64,000 nucleotides of DNA. Source: Ampullaceana balthica (lineage: Eukaryota; Mollusca; Gastropoda; Lymnaeidae). The stretch's first letter is position 1; each line of letters starts with the position of its first letter. A model generated the notes under the pieces. It was not told the origin of the DNA, searched no databases, and worked only from the letters and a program-made list of their open reading frames with translations. The stretch is taken from NCBI GenBank assembly GCA_944989445.1, contig CALYLW010000179.1, forward strand, positions 829,001 through 893,000, written 5' to 3'. Made by a program: the position numbers and the translations under genes. Positions 43,701-55,041 of this stretch are shown here, one piece after another.

Positions 43701-45246
43701 TAAACAAATCTGGCCTTCCATAATTTCTGACATAAGTCATAGCATCTTGAGTGTACTCATGCATGTGTCTTGGACTTCCTGTAAATGTTGCTGGCAAGAT
43801 AACCATTTTCCCCAGATCATTTGGATTGGCATCATTTGCAATGGCATCTCTGAGGTGAATGTAGTCTTCAACTCTCAGCTTCTTTTGATTTAGACGGATG
43901 TAGAGCAAGCGTTCACTTTCAATTTTCGCGTACATATCTACGATGAATTGATGGAACAGCTGTCTAAATTTCAAGAGATGGTTATCTTCACCACTGCGAA
44001 TCATGATTCGATATGCATAAAAGTCCATTGCTGTAACCTTTTTACCCAAAACATTGTTTCCCGTGTCTGGGTTTGTCTGAGGAATGCCAAAGGAGTACCC
44101 ATCTTCACCTTGCCAAAACATTAGGGGGTATTGCAGAGCATCATAAGAGCGATGAGTTTCTGCAACTCTTTGGAGAAGGTTGTTTCGCTTTTGAAGGACA
44201 ATGTCACGTCTGTCAAATTCATTTCCTACCATGACAATGGCCACTTCATCAAATGTTGGTACATTGAACCGCCTTTGGTGTTCATGTCTTGGTGCTTTGT
44301 CAGCTCGTATCACAACTTTGTATTCATCAGTTGGCATTCTTTCTAGAGCTGTCTTAAAAATGTGAAGGTAGGCATTGTTTGCATGTAGGAGTTCTTGCAA
44401 CTCCAAAACAACATTTTGTTGCAAGTCTGGAAAGTTTGCACATCTTTGTTGGACTTCTCTAGCTTGGTCTCCCATGAAATAGATCTGCAGAAACTGAGGT
44501 TCGCCTTCAGCTGGCAGCAGAGATCCAGCCCTGTGATAAATTTGGCCTTGAACTTTAAATGTTGGCATGAATCCTTGTTCACGAATTTCTTTGCTGGCAC
44601 CAAAAGATGTCATTTGAAAGCATGAGTTGTATTTTCTGATGTTGGCTAGGAAGCGTTTAGACGTTTGAGATACACCTTGAAGCAAATGATCAAGTGGCTC
44701 AGGTGGATGTTGCAGAGTCTCTAGTTTAACTTTGCCATTGGAACAGCACATTCCAGGGTGCTCATCTTTCCATTTAAATGCACTGCAATGCTTGCAGATC
44801 AAGTTCATCTCACCAATGTTGACCTTTTCATGTTGATGGTATGGAATATCTGGGTCATATTGATGAGCAGCACCTTTTAGGTCTTCCTGAATTTCATTTC
44901 TTCTTCTGTTTAAATTTCCATTTCTCTGGTCTGCAAGTCTTATTTGGGTTTGTTCATTTGTTGCATTTGCTCTTCTCATTGAAGATCTGACTCTTTTTTC
45001 ATCAAGTCTTGCCTGTGTTTGTTTATTGGTTTCATTAGCTCTTCTGATTGAAACTCTTTCTCTCTCATCATCAAGTCTTGCCTGTGTTTGTTCACTGGTT
45101 TCATTAGCTCTTCTGATTGAAACTCTTTCTCTCTCAACAGCAAGTCTTGCCTGTGTTTGTTCATTTGTTTCATTTTCTCTATGTAAGGCTTGCTTCTTTG
45201 CCGTTTTAGAAACACGACCTAATTGAGTTTTTCTTTTTGGGGGCAT
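40709..45246 (-). pseudogene. Helitron Rep-helicase pseudogene
   Basis: The ATG at 45246 begins MPPKRKTQLGRVS, followed by four 23-residue repeats around EQTQARL. Next come a zinc-finger-like CKHCSAFKWKDEHPGMCC, the Helitron-like N domain, FITFTCNPLW (Rep motif 1), GLPHANILIWL where the HUH motif should be H-x-H, and KYICKYVNKG with the two Rep tyrosines. The Pif1-like helicase follows: LDAPGGTGKTFVINLL (Walker A), ALIVWDECTMS (Walker B), VVLAGDFRQTLPVIP and the C-terminal FAHGQLYVACSRVGSP. It would nick, unwind and transfer the element. At least four frame changes (near 43525, 43260, 41875 and 41440) and the H-to-N change at 43488-43490 make it inactive. The motif order and length otherwise match full-length RepHel. 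Confidence 0.92.
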
Positions 45247-45888
45247 TGTTAAGGTCTCATTCGTTGGTGGATTATTGTTTGCTCTCCGCTACACACAACA
45301 CTCAAGAGATGACACAAGTCGGTATAACAATGCAATGTTTATTCTGCTATGTACAACTGTACAACTGGCTGTCTTGCCTTGACATCAAATACATCTATAT
45401 ATAACTGGCTGTATGCTCAAGCATGCCCTCGGTCCGACTCGACCATCCTGGGCCCATGCTCAAGTCCTCTTCAGATCTACGTAAATACACAAAGCGTTTA
45501 AGTCCCCTCGGTCCTAGCCTGACCGCTTCTGGCGACACTAAACCTCAGCTCTCTGTGTTACTGCAACCCTGCAACTCCCCGGTCTATCCTGACCGGTCTG
45601 ACCGCACAACACTATGCGAACTACCCCGCTTTCTGCCACACCCCGCACTCATCTCGACTACTCTCTTATATACCCCCCAACTGGTCTCAACTGACCCCTG
45701 GCGTGTCCTCTGGTCGTCCCTGACATATCCCGTGTGACCAGAAGTTCACTCAGCCATCCTAGACATTATTCCCGTGATAGGAGTTCATACCCGTAAACAA
45801 CGCCTTGACCCCACTCCAACACTGGCTCACAACAATCTCACAACAATCATTCGCAACAATCATTCGCAGTGATTCTCATACCCTGACA
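45247..45888 (-). repeat. 3' LTR, 642 bp
   Basis: Begins TGTCAGGGTATGAG and ends CTTAACA on the minus strand, so it has TG...CA ends. It contains AATAAA within CAGAATAAACATTGC, a plausible polyadenylation signal. A frame reading SSDLRKYTKRLSPLG on + is not a gene. Confidence 0.88.
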
Positions 45889-45890
45889 TA

Positions 45891-45903
45891 TCCCCCCTCT
45901 TCC
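45891..45903 (-). promoter_or_regulatory. Polypurine tract of the LTR element
   Basis: GGAAGAGGGGGGA on the minus strand, two bases before the 3' LTR; primes plus-strand DNA synthesis in LTR retrotransposons. Confidence 0.8.
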
Positions 45904-46672
45904 GTTAGATTCTACTTACGGTAGAATCTCACAATACAACAAAGTCAGGGCATGGAATCACTGCACATTACAATTACAATAATATAATACATAATGAAAT
46001 AATATCTTTCAAAATAATTTTATACACAACATGGCATGAAAAAAAAACTAGTATATACAACACACAGCATAAATCCACTTGGTCGTACCTTTATACGACT
46101 TCACTAATCCGCAACTCGTACTTTATCATTATCTTAATTCTCAAAGAACCAACCTTCGACCTACTACTGGTCATAACGCCTCACATATTAGTATCCAACA
46201 ATTGACCATTTTTACGCTAGATTGTTTTCTATTTACCCACTGACTCTACTGGTTCCTCATATAAATTCCTTAAGATATTTATTCCAGGATTACCTCCAGC
46301 ATGAGATAATGTTATAGGGATAACTACTTATCCAGACTATAGACATTTCAGCCTGATTGTATTTAACCCATTACAATCAATTATATAACAATCATGTGCA
46401 TTTAGTAGTCGAAATCAACATAATTCATCATAATACACATAATCATGAACAAAATCATTATCATCATATCTCATAATTTATTTACAACCATCCGTAAGTA
46501 CTAACTAACCTAAGTACATAATCGTTATGAAACCTTACAATCATGTTCATATAATAATAATACTGGCCCGAGGTGACCCAGACCTCAATTTCTACCAAAA
46601 TTAGTCCCCATGAACAAGCAACTCTACTTGTTTGTCATAAACCTGTCCTGCGAGTCCTTGTCGGTCATGGTT

Positions 46673-47042
46673 TGACCGCTTCTGGGCGACACTAAACCTC
46701 AGCTCTCTGTGTTACTGCAACCCTGCAACTCCCCGGTCTATCCTGACCGGTCTGACCGCACAACACTATGCGAACTACCCCGCTTTCTGCCACACCCCGC
46801 ACTCATCTCGACTACTCTCTTATATACCCCCCAACTGGTCTCAACTGACCCCTGGCGTGTCCTCTGGTCGTCCCTGACATATCCCGTGTGACCAGAAGTT
46901 CACTCAGCCATCCTAGACATTATTCCCGTGATAGGAGTTCATACCCGTAAACAACGCCTTGACCCGACTCCAACACTGGCTCACAACAATCTCACAACAA
47001 TCATTCGCAACAATCATTCGCAGTGATTCTCATACCCTGACA
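46673..47042 (-). repeat. 5' LTR, truncated to about 370 bp
   Basis: Nearly identical to 45520-45888 (one extra G in TCTGGGCGAC and few substitutions), which points to recent insertion. Similarity stops abruptly at TGACCGC. Confidence 0.85.
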
Positions 47043-47047
47043 GGCAT

Positions 47048-47915
47048 GATTTCTCTGAAGAAAGATTGGAACATAATAGCTTATATATTGTTTTCGTGTA
47101 CAACTGCTTTTAATTATTTCCCTTTGTTAAACTTTCTTCTTAAATACCATACTGAAGGTTTTTTCTCCCCCCCCCCTTTTAGCATCAATAAACTTATAAG
47201 TAACTTAGATAAATAAGTAACTTATAAGTAAATTATTAAATTAGTTTAAATTTTGCTACCCCATGACTATTTGTTTAATTCGGACACATCAATTGTGTTT
47301 AGACATTTGTAAAACAGGTGAAGTGTTAATTTAAGTTTTGGATATATAATTTGTTTAGTGATATTTTGTATTGATTATAAGATCCAAAAAAATATTCAGA
47401 AGAGATTAATTTAATTTAACCTTCATTGGATCAATAAATATATGTATTTAATTAATCCTTCTAAACATCAATGAACAGATGAATTTAATTTATTCTATTA
47501 GCACCACTAAATGGCTGAAAGGTATTAGATAGGCTAATATATAAACTTGTTAACTACTTCAAGTTTGGTTAGGTAAGGTTAGTTATTGTAAAATCTTAAA
47601 AAACACATTCTAAAGAGATTAATTTCATTTGTTCTTCTTAAGAATGTCAAGTTCTAATGATTTTTATGACTCACAAGGCTTCAACTCAATAAGTAATAAC
47701 ACCATCAGAAGAATCAATATTTTAATTGAACAAAGAAATCCTTCAAGGCAAAATAATAACAACACTGTGCGTGCTCTCCACTACAAAATCGTCCCTCTAG
47801 CATATCTCTCTATTGACGTCATCCCACACCAAACTACGTCACACCAAGCATGTGTCAAAATAGTGCGCACTGTGCAACAGTCAAACATTGACATTCCCAA
47901 AGCGGGAAAACCCCA
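47048..47915. other. Upstream part of the Helitron, no gene recognised
   Basis: AT-rich. A frame at 47644-47997 (starting MSSSNDFYDSQGFNS) has no recognisable domain and runs into the Helitron 5' end at 47916, so its status is open. Confidence 0.4.
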
Positions 47916-48062
47916 TCTAATATATAAAGATGAAAGTTTGTTTGTTTGTTTCTTTTGTTGTTTTGTTACTCATAGAATGCCACACCGTTGGACCTAGGTG
48001 CTGAAATTTTGCATGGGACCCTCATTTGACCCGGGACAGGTCATAGGCTATGTAGTTTTTTT
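47916..48062 (+). mobile_element. Helitron 5' end, plus orientation
   Basis: A^TCTAATATATAAAGATGA followed by GTTTGTTTGTTT and CCACACCGTTGGACC. The same block occurs inverted at 50160-50319. Both point into the 2.1-kb interval between them. Confidence 0.75.
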
Positions 48063-50159
48063 CTTATATAAAAAACTGACTCATCAATAATTGAATTCTC
48101 CAACTTCGCGTGTAGGTAGAAGCATGAAACTTTGGGAAGTTGTTGAGTAGCCTCTCACGACGATCATTTGTGTAAAAAAGTTGCAATTCAGTCATGGGGG
48201 CCGGGGGCACAAAGACGTTTTTTTCATTATATGGGCTATATGAAAATTGATATTTAAATATTTTTTTTGCTCGTTACCACCACGGAAGTGTACTTAACAA
48301 CCACCCAGAGTTTTATGCTTCTAACTACACGGAATTAGTGATCTTTAGGTTCACTTGTGTTAAGTTTAATGACTTTCTTAATAAGTTCGTTAGCTAAAGT
48401 TTAAATAGTTAATTTGTTTAGCTTATGTAAACATAAAATTATGTAAACATGAAATGACAACATAGGTCCTAGGCCTTTATATGCATGTCAAGATCATTGA
48501 TTCTTAACTTTAATAAGTAAGTTTATAGTAATGAGCAAGTTTTATTATGTTGTTGAAAATATTGAAATAGTTATTTGTTAAGTATGTATGTGTATGCACC
48601 GATTTACTTTCTTCTTATTTTTTTGTATTTCTCTTGATTAACTTCATTTAGTGCCCTCCCCTTTTCTATACTAATAAAAGCCTAAGCCCACTCTCACTAA
48701 TGGTCCAACTTCCCATTTGACTAAAAGTCTTTAAAATTTACGAATCATACTAAAAACAATTAAGCACGACTGAACTCTGAACTAAAAGTAATGAGTAAAA
48801 ATCGCCCTTTATCTAATTTCCAGAAACAAAAACAGGAAAATTGTTTTTACAAAATATAATGTCTTATCTGAAAACGGGAATCAAAAAAGAATTGAATCCC
48901 TTGGTGAAACAGCAACATATAAGATTTTGGAATCCATCGCTAAATGGGACCGTTTTGTAGAAAGGGACAAAAGTGAAAAAATTATAGTCAATTTTTAGTC
49001 AATGAAAGTTAATTTAAAGGCGGGCGCTTAAAATGAAGTCTTGTAATGCAGTACTGCTCCAAAAATAAATTGTATACTTTTTGATAGTCTTTATTTATTA
49101 GTGTTTTAATATGGAAATGATATATAATGCTTTTTTATATTTGTCTCTATGTTATACTATTTAAATTTACTGCTTTTATGTAATAGGTATAATTTTAAAA
49201 AGGAATTCAAGTATGTTTTTGACCATGTTTCCCGATGGGACATCATAGTTTGTAAATTATATTTCAAACACCAGATTTAGTTTCTGAAAAATAAATAAAT
49301 TATTTACGAAATAGGAAAAAAAGATGCTATATTTGACTAAACATCTATTTTTAAAATGGCTTTTGTTATTCCGCTACAGCGTGATGACCATGGCATATTC
49401 AATACGCCGCCCAACTTAATTAATTGCTTATAGGTTCACTTGTATTGAGTTTAATATGCTTATGTTTATAAGTCCGATAGAAAGGTTTAAATTGTAAATT
49501 TATAGAGCTTATGTAATAAAAAAAACACAGCATTGGTCGTAGGCTTTTATATGCATGTAATAATCATTGATGATTAACTTTAATAATTAAATTTAAGGGA
49601 TTGAGCAAGTAAAATAAGCAAGAAAAATTAATATAGAACACGCAACAAATTTTAAGAAAAACAAACGTTTAGTTCCTCTAAATTACGATTAAGCTTTTTT
49701 GACTTGGGCAATTTCTTTCCACATAAAATACCCTCACATAATTAGTATTTGTTTAAATTAAAATTTGAGTCATTAGAAACAACATAAAAAAAACTCTTAA
49801 TTTAAAAATAAATACCATACATCGTGTGACAAATGTAATGAAATAGTTTTAACAGATCTATAATATATCAAGAAAGTATTTGTATAAAAGGCCACTGTTT
49901 TGTACCGCAAGGCCAAAACAAATATGAATGTTATTATAATAAAATTACACTGCTCACTTTTAGATGCGTACACGAAAAGGTGCGCACCGTAATTTGACAA
50001 TAAAAGATTTTTGAAAGCTCACAGCTAAAAATAAAGTATTGTAAAAAATAACGCACCAAAATGAACTCGTTTTGAATGCCCGCATGAAGCTGTTCAATAT
50101 CGAAATGAGAATTTATTTTGTCTTTATTTGGCTCTACATTTTCTGATTATGGGCTCCCT
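48063..50159. other. AT-rich interval between two Helitron 5' ends
   Basis: No gene supported. Part of it (49797-50150) recurs at 59930-60262. Confidence 0.5.
49797..50150. repeat. Dispersed repeat pair, copy 1
   Basis: Direct-orientation match to 59930-60262: CATCGTGTGACAA, AAGAAAGTA, GTGCGCACC, CAATAAAAGATTTT and TACATTTTCTG blocks occur in the same order. Confidence 0.8.
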
Positions 50160-50319
50160 TACCCTAGGGGTGGTCACCTGGGGTTGAAACATAGCTTATG
50201 ACCTGTCCCGGGTCAAATGAGAGTCCCATGCAAAATTTCAGCATCTTGGGTCCAACGGTGTGGAATTCCATTGGTAACAAACAAACAAACAAACACACAA
50301 ACTTTCATCTTTATATATT
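50160..50319 (-). mobile_element. Helitron 5' end, minus orientation
   Basis: Reverse complement starts TCTAATATATAAAGATGA at 50319 after a host A; candidate 5' end of the Helitron at 40567. Confidence 0.7.
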
Positions 50320-50389
50320 AGATGTCACACAATCCTCTTAGTCTTGAATAAAATATGAACATATTTCTTCATTGAGTTCATTACAAGGA

Positions 50390-51245
50390 TATTGTTTTTG
50401 ATCAATGTAAAAATTTGAGGTGATCGGGGATATCTCTGTCTGTTATCAATTCTTGGTTTTATGTCAGACACTAATGTATAAGTTAGTGTTGTCTGTCAAG
50501 ATTGTCTGTGTCTAATAGTTATCTGATTTTTATTGTTTACCATCAGTTAGAAGATTTGTCTGTTTGTGTAGTTCTTTAGTTTGTAAGAGTTTGTTTTTTT
50601 GTTGTTATTTTTTTGTTATTTTGTTAAAATTATCTGTCAGATTTTAAGAAATGTTTGATTGTCTGTCTTTAAGATTGGTCTCATTATTAAGGTTGTCTTT
50701 CTGCCAGAGATATCTGATTGTTTGTGTTTCCTAAATGTTAGAGATGTCTGAGTGTTAGTAATATATGTGCGTAAAAGTTCTGTGTTTGTAAGAGTTTCTT
50801 GTCGGCCTGTACGAGTTGTTATATATTGTAAGTGTAGACTCTCAGTTTGTTAGAGTTTCTTGTCGGCCTGTGCGAGTTGTTATATATTGTAAGTGTAGTC
50901 TCTCAGTTTGTAAGAGTTTCTTGTCGGCCTGTACGAGTTGTTTTATATTGTAAGTGTATTCTCTCAGTTTGTTAGAGTTTCTTGTCGGCCTGTACGAGTT
51001 GTTTTATATTGTAAGTGTAGTCTCTCAGTTTGTTAGAGTTTCTTGTCGGCCTGTACGAGTTGTTATATATTGTAAGTGTAGTCTCTCAGTTTGTTAGAGT
51101 TTCTTGTCGGCCTGTACGAGTTGTTATATATTGTAAGTGTAGTCTCTCTGTTTGTTAGAGTTTTCTGATTGTTACTGTTGTATATGTAATTATTGTTTTT
51201 TTTTGTGTTTTTTTAATTTGCAATAAAGTTCTATAATACATTAGA
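50390..51245. repeat. Dispersed repeat pair, copy 1, with 61-bp array
   Basis: Shares GATCAATGTAAAA, TGTTATCAATTCT, GTTTGTGTT and the ending TTCTATAATACATTAGAAAA with 54605-54948. The central part of this copy has expanded into a minisatellite. Confidence 0.75.
50765..51170. repeat. 61-bp minisatellite, about 6 copies
   Basis: Unit contains GAGTTTCTTGTCGGCCTGTA, CGAGTTGTTATATATTG and AGTCTCTCAGTTTGT. Confidence 0.93.
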
Positions 51246-52330
51246 AAAATACTTTGATGACTTTGATATGTCTTTAGTACTTTTAGCAAGCAGGGCTATG
51301 TCATCAGCATATGCAAGGTACTGGATGGGTTGGCTATAGAAAGTGCCAATAGCTTTTGGTTCTTGAGTTTCCGTCAGGAAGTATCCGGTTATTGTTCCTC
51401 GAGTGTCGATATTTATGTTTCTAATAACTCTTTCTAATGTTAAGTTAAAAAGCATACAAGACAGTGATTCTCCCTGCCTTTCCTTGTATAATCCTAAATT
51501 CCCTTGAGTATTATCCTTGAACCTTAACTTTGCTTCTTGAGTTGTTCAACGTGACATATATCATTCTTGTCAGTTTGTTGGGTATGCCAAACTCCTGCAG
51601 CGTTTCATATAGATATTTCCTTTTGATGCTGTCATAGGCCATTTTATAATCTACATATAGTTGATGCACTGGATTGTTGTATTCATAGCATTTCTCTAAT
51701 ATGCATCTGATGGTGAAAATTTGATCAGTCATTGATCTGTTTTGTCTGAATCCACATAATTTGGTAGTCTCCTAATATTTCTTCGGCATATGGATGTAGT
51801 CTTTTGGCTATAAGTTTTGTCAGTATTTTGTAGTAAACGTTTAATAAGGAGATTCCTCGGTAATTTGTGCACTGAAGTTTGGATCCTTTCTTGTGTATTG
51901 GGGTTATTAATGCCGTTTCCGATTCTGTTGGTATTTTCTCTTCTTGCCAGATTCTAGTTAAGAGATTATGTATCTGAATGTGTAGTTCTCCTCCTCCATA
52001 CTTAATAAGTTCTGCTGTGATAAGATCTTCTCCAGGGGCTTTGTGGTTTTTCATATGATTGATTACTTCTTTAGCTTCTTCTAATGTTGGCGGGTTTATA
52101 AAAGGGTCTGGTCCTCCATGTGGCGGTTGGTAATCGTCATCGTGTCCATTGTCTGCATTCAGTATGCCCTCAAAATATTCAGCCCATCTCTCCATTACTT
52201 TATTATTTTCTGTGATTAATTCTCCATCCTGCCTCTCACACATTTGTGGTCTGGCTTGGTATCCATTCATTTCATCTTTTATCTTCATGTACATTCCTCT
52301 TATGTTTCTCTCTCTTGACAAGTCTTCTAT
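51246..52330 (-). pseudogene. Non-LTR reverse transcriptase pseudogene
   Basis: Minus-strand pieces read as an RT: EYFEGILNADNG, NHMKNHKAPGEDLITAELIK, TPIHKKGSKLQCTNYRGISL and LNVYYKILTKLIAKRLHPYA in the first frame. After a one-base shift near 51765 come FRQNRSMTDQIFTIRCILEK and YVDYKMAYDSIKRKYLYETL. After another break near 51510 come SLSCMLFNLTLERVI and the catalytic LAYADDIALLAKS. Two or more frameshifts and loss of both the endonuclease and the 3' end make it inactive. It belongs to a different LINE family from the 27.9-kb element. Confidence 0.88.
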
Positions 52331-52335
52331 TTCTT

Positions 52336-52510
52336 TTAGGGGAAATAAAATACCCGGGGTGGACCAAAATCAGCCTTGTATGAAGTGGAAGCGCCTCCCC
52401 AGCCTAGATACCCATATCTGGTGGGCTTTCCCCTATCCGCCGGCTGGGGAGGCACTCGATAGAATATCAGCATCTTCCACGAGATTAATAATAACCGCTT
52501 TATGTATTTA
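52336..52510. repeat. GC-rich segment with 12-bp perfect hairpin
   Basis: GCCTCCCCAGCC at 52393-52404 pairs exactly with GGCTGGGGAGGC at 52442-52453 across a 37-base loop. It lies between the RT pseudogene and a LINE tail. It could be part of a SINE or MITE; I do not recognise it. Confidence 0.5.
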
Positions 52511-52585
52511 ATATGGTAAAATACCGCATTGCGGCTTAGAATTGTGACTAGCAAGTCTATGTACAGTAACATTATAGCTACATAA

Positions 52586-52690
52586 TTCCCGTCCGGAATT
52601 CGGGCGTGGAATGGGTTGCCTGAAGAATCCAGGAAAACCAACACTTTATCAACATTTAAATCTCTAATAAAAATGCAGGACTAAACATGA
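52586..52690 (+). mobile_element. LINE 3' end fragment, GATAA-tailed family
   Basis: About 100 bases almost identical to 28985-29085 (the AWNGLPEESRK C-terminus to the stop), ending after GCAGGACTAAACA. The 3' UTR and tail are replaced by other sequence. Confidence 0.85.
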
Positions 52691-53649
52691 TAAGAGGTAA
52701 GACTGTAAGACATGTCATAATATAAAATACACATCAAAGCCCACTATAAGGGACCTATGAGGACCGGAGGGTGACCTTAAATAAACATTGTTCTTAAATA
52801 GGGGATCTAACGTTTCTTGTTCACTTACTAAAGCAAGTTAAACCCTGAAAATGGCGTTTTCTTATTGAAAATGTTCTCATGAATCCATACATGTTTACTT
52901 AATTTCTCTAGGGAAAAATACCTTTGGAATTAGAATTTGAGGTTATTATAATTTTTTATGATATTTCTAAGCTATTTACTAATTATTTTATCCTGAGAAA
53001 ATAAATATAAAGATTGCTTGATATCGTTTTTTAATAATAATAAAATTTATTTAAAAAAACATTAGGTAATACATGTAGTAGTAAAAGTGTAAAAAGTAAT
53101 ACAAATATTTAGTGTAAGCGCGGGGCCCTGAAAAGCATGTGGCCCCGAAAAGTGCGGGCCCCAATCCGATTGTCTCCGTCGCCTTGCCCTAAGGCCGTGC
53201 CCTGGCGGTGATAGCATAATAGAAAGAGGAAAAGATTTAGAAAATTTAAATTACGTATTCCGCGAAGCTATATAGCCTTTCAGATTAAAATAGCAATTAA
53301 CTAAAATTCATGGTAGTTAGGAAGATTAGGATTTATCTTCTTATCGAACACAGAAAGAAAAAAAAATGTTCAAAACTTTGACAAAAGTCATTTCAGCAGC
53401 AACCACACAAGATAACGAGCGCTTGACTACATCTTACAATATTTCGTTAATGATTTCCAAATGGGGAAAACCTCATATTATTCTTGGAGAACTAATTATA
53501 CTGGTTATAAGTAAAGTAATGCTTATAGTGCTACACAGGTTCTGTAAAAATGTAAATTACAGCTCGTTATATAATGTGAATTTACTTTATAAGTGTTTAT
53601 GATATGTAAACAAGAGAGCACTGTTGTCTAGCGGCATGCGTGCTCTGCT
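52691..53649. other. Spacer, no supported gene
   Basis: AT-rich, with a GC-rich patch at about 53118-53210 (GGGGCCCTG, GTGGCCCCG, GCGGGCCCC) that could be a MITE end but lacks a matched partner. The frame at 53366-53602 has no recognisable domain. Confidence 0.4.
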
Positions 53650-54555
53650 GGTGTTGACTGGTCGAAGGTACGATGTTGGCTGGTCGTAGGTACGATGTTG
53701 ACTGGTCGTAGGTACCGTTTTGACTGGTCGTAGGTACGGTGTTGACTGGTCGTAGGTACGGTGTTGACTGGTCGTAGGTACGGAGTTGACTGGTCGTAGG
53801 TACGATGTTGACTGGTCGTAGGTACGGAGTTGACTGGTCGTAGGTACGGAGTTGACTGGTCGTAGGTACGGAGTTGACTGGTCGTAGGTACGGAGTTGAC
53901 TGGTCGTAGGTATGATTTTGACTGGTTGTAGGTACGGAGTTGACTGGTCGTAGGTACGGAGTTGACTGGTCGTAGATACGATGTTGGCTGGTCCTAGGTA
54001 CGATGTTGACTGGTCGTAGGTACGGTGTTGGCTGGTCGTAGGTACGATGTTGACTGGTCGTAGGTACGATGTTGACTGGTCGTAGGTACGATGTTGACTG
54101 GTCGTAGGTACGATGTTGACTGGTCGTAGGTACGATGTTGACTGGTTGTAGGTACGATGTTGACTGGTCGTATGTACGATGTTGACTGGTCGTATGTACG
54201 ATGTTGACTGGTCGTAGGTACGGAGTTGACTGGTCGTAGGTACGGAGTTGACTGGTCGTAGGTACGATGTTGACTGGTCGTAGGTACGAGTTGACTGGTC
54301 GTAGGTACGGAGTTGACTGGTCGTAGGTACGGAGTTGACTGGTCGTAGGTACGGAGTTGACTGGTCCTAGGTACGATGTTGACTGGTCGTAGGTACGGTG
54401 TTGACAGGTCGTAGAAACGGTGTTGATTGGTCGTAGGTACGATGTTGACTGGTCGTAGGTACGGTGTTGGCTGGTCGTAGGTACGATGTTGGCTGGTCGT
54501 AGGTACGATGTTGGCTGGTCGTAGGTACTGTGTTGGCTGGTCGTAGGTACGATCA
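53650..54555. repeat. 22-bp satellite, about 41 copies
   Basis: Unit GTTGACTGGTCGTAGGTACG plus GA, with AT/GT/GA variants at the end. The minus strand stays open for 331 codons because three 22-bp units make a 22-codon period (TYDQSTSYLRPVNIVPTTSQ and so on). I treat this as a repeat artefact. Confidence 0.93.
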
Positions 54556-54604
54556 ATGGCACTGAAAATCTACTTTCAAGATGTAAAAACACAAATATAC
54601 TTTA

Positions 54605-54948
54605 AATATATTGATCAATGTAAAATGTTGGGGTGATAATGGTTTTCCCTGTTTGTTATCAATTCTCGGTTTCATGTCAGCAACCAATGGGTAAGTTAAT
54701 GTTGTCTGTAATGAGTGTCTGTCTATAAGAGTTGCCTGTATGTGTATTGTTGTTGGTCAGTTCAGTATGTAAGATTTTATGTATTTAATGTTTGTCTTTA
54801 AGAGTTGTCTGATGGTTTGCGTTGTCTGTCACTTTGTAAATGTTGTCCTATTGTCAGTGTTGTATGTCTATGATAGTTGCATTTCTGTCATTGATGTCCG
54901 ATTGTTTGTGTTGTTTTGTCAGTAAATTCTATAATACATTAGAAAACC
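54605..54948. repeat. Dispersed repeat pair, copy 2
   Basis: Counterpart of 50390-51245, without the 61-bp expansion, and preceded by the 22-bp satellite. Confidence 0.75.
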
Positions 54949-55041
54949 CCGTTAAGCATATTTAAATAAAAATAAAAATCATTTACCAAATTTTAAAATT
55001 AGATATAAAAAACCAGTAAAAAAAAACAAGTTATTGACTAT

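Larger units (their letters stand above)
45242..47047 (-). mobile_element. LTR retrotransposon remnant at the Helitron start codon
   Basis: A 5-bp target duplication GGCAT flanks it (45242-45246 and 47043-47047). Minus orientation: the 3' LTR is 45888-45247 (TGTCAGGG...TTAACA), preceded by the polypurine tract GGAAGAGGGGGGA. A 5' LTR part, 47042-46673, is nearly identical to the first 370 bases of the 3' LTR. The remaining part of the 5' LTR, the primer-binding site and gag-pol are missing; only about 0.8 kb of non-coding interior remains. Confidence 0.88.
40567..50319 (-). mobile_element. Helitron, minus strand; 5' limit tentative
   Basis: On the minus strand the 3' end is a 6-bp stem hairpin GCCGGG-TAA-CCCGGC followed at once by CTAG and a host T, the Helitron 3' signature (CTRR^T). 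The coding part is the Rep-helicase pseudogene below. The best 5' end on the same strand is A^TCTAATATATAAAG at 50319, a typical Helitron start, but a second, opposite 5' end at 47916 makes the true limit uncertain. An LTR remnant sits inside at 45247-47042. Confidence 0.6.

Noticed and set aside
45423..45737. Plus-strand frames in both LTR copies (LLQPCNSPVYPDRSDRTTLC)
   Set aside because: They lie inside LTR sequence, antisense to the element, and have no recognisable domain.
53118..53210. Possible GC-rich hAT MITE
   Set aside because: No matched inverted ends or 8-bp duplication could be found.
53597..54592. 331-codon frame rich in YLRPVN and VPTTSQ
   Set aside because: Follows entirely from the 22-bp satellite; listed only as a low-interest finding.
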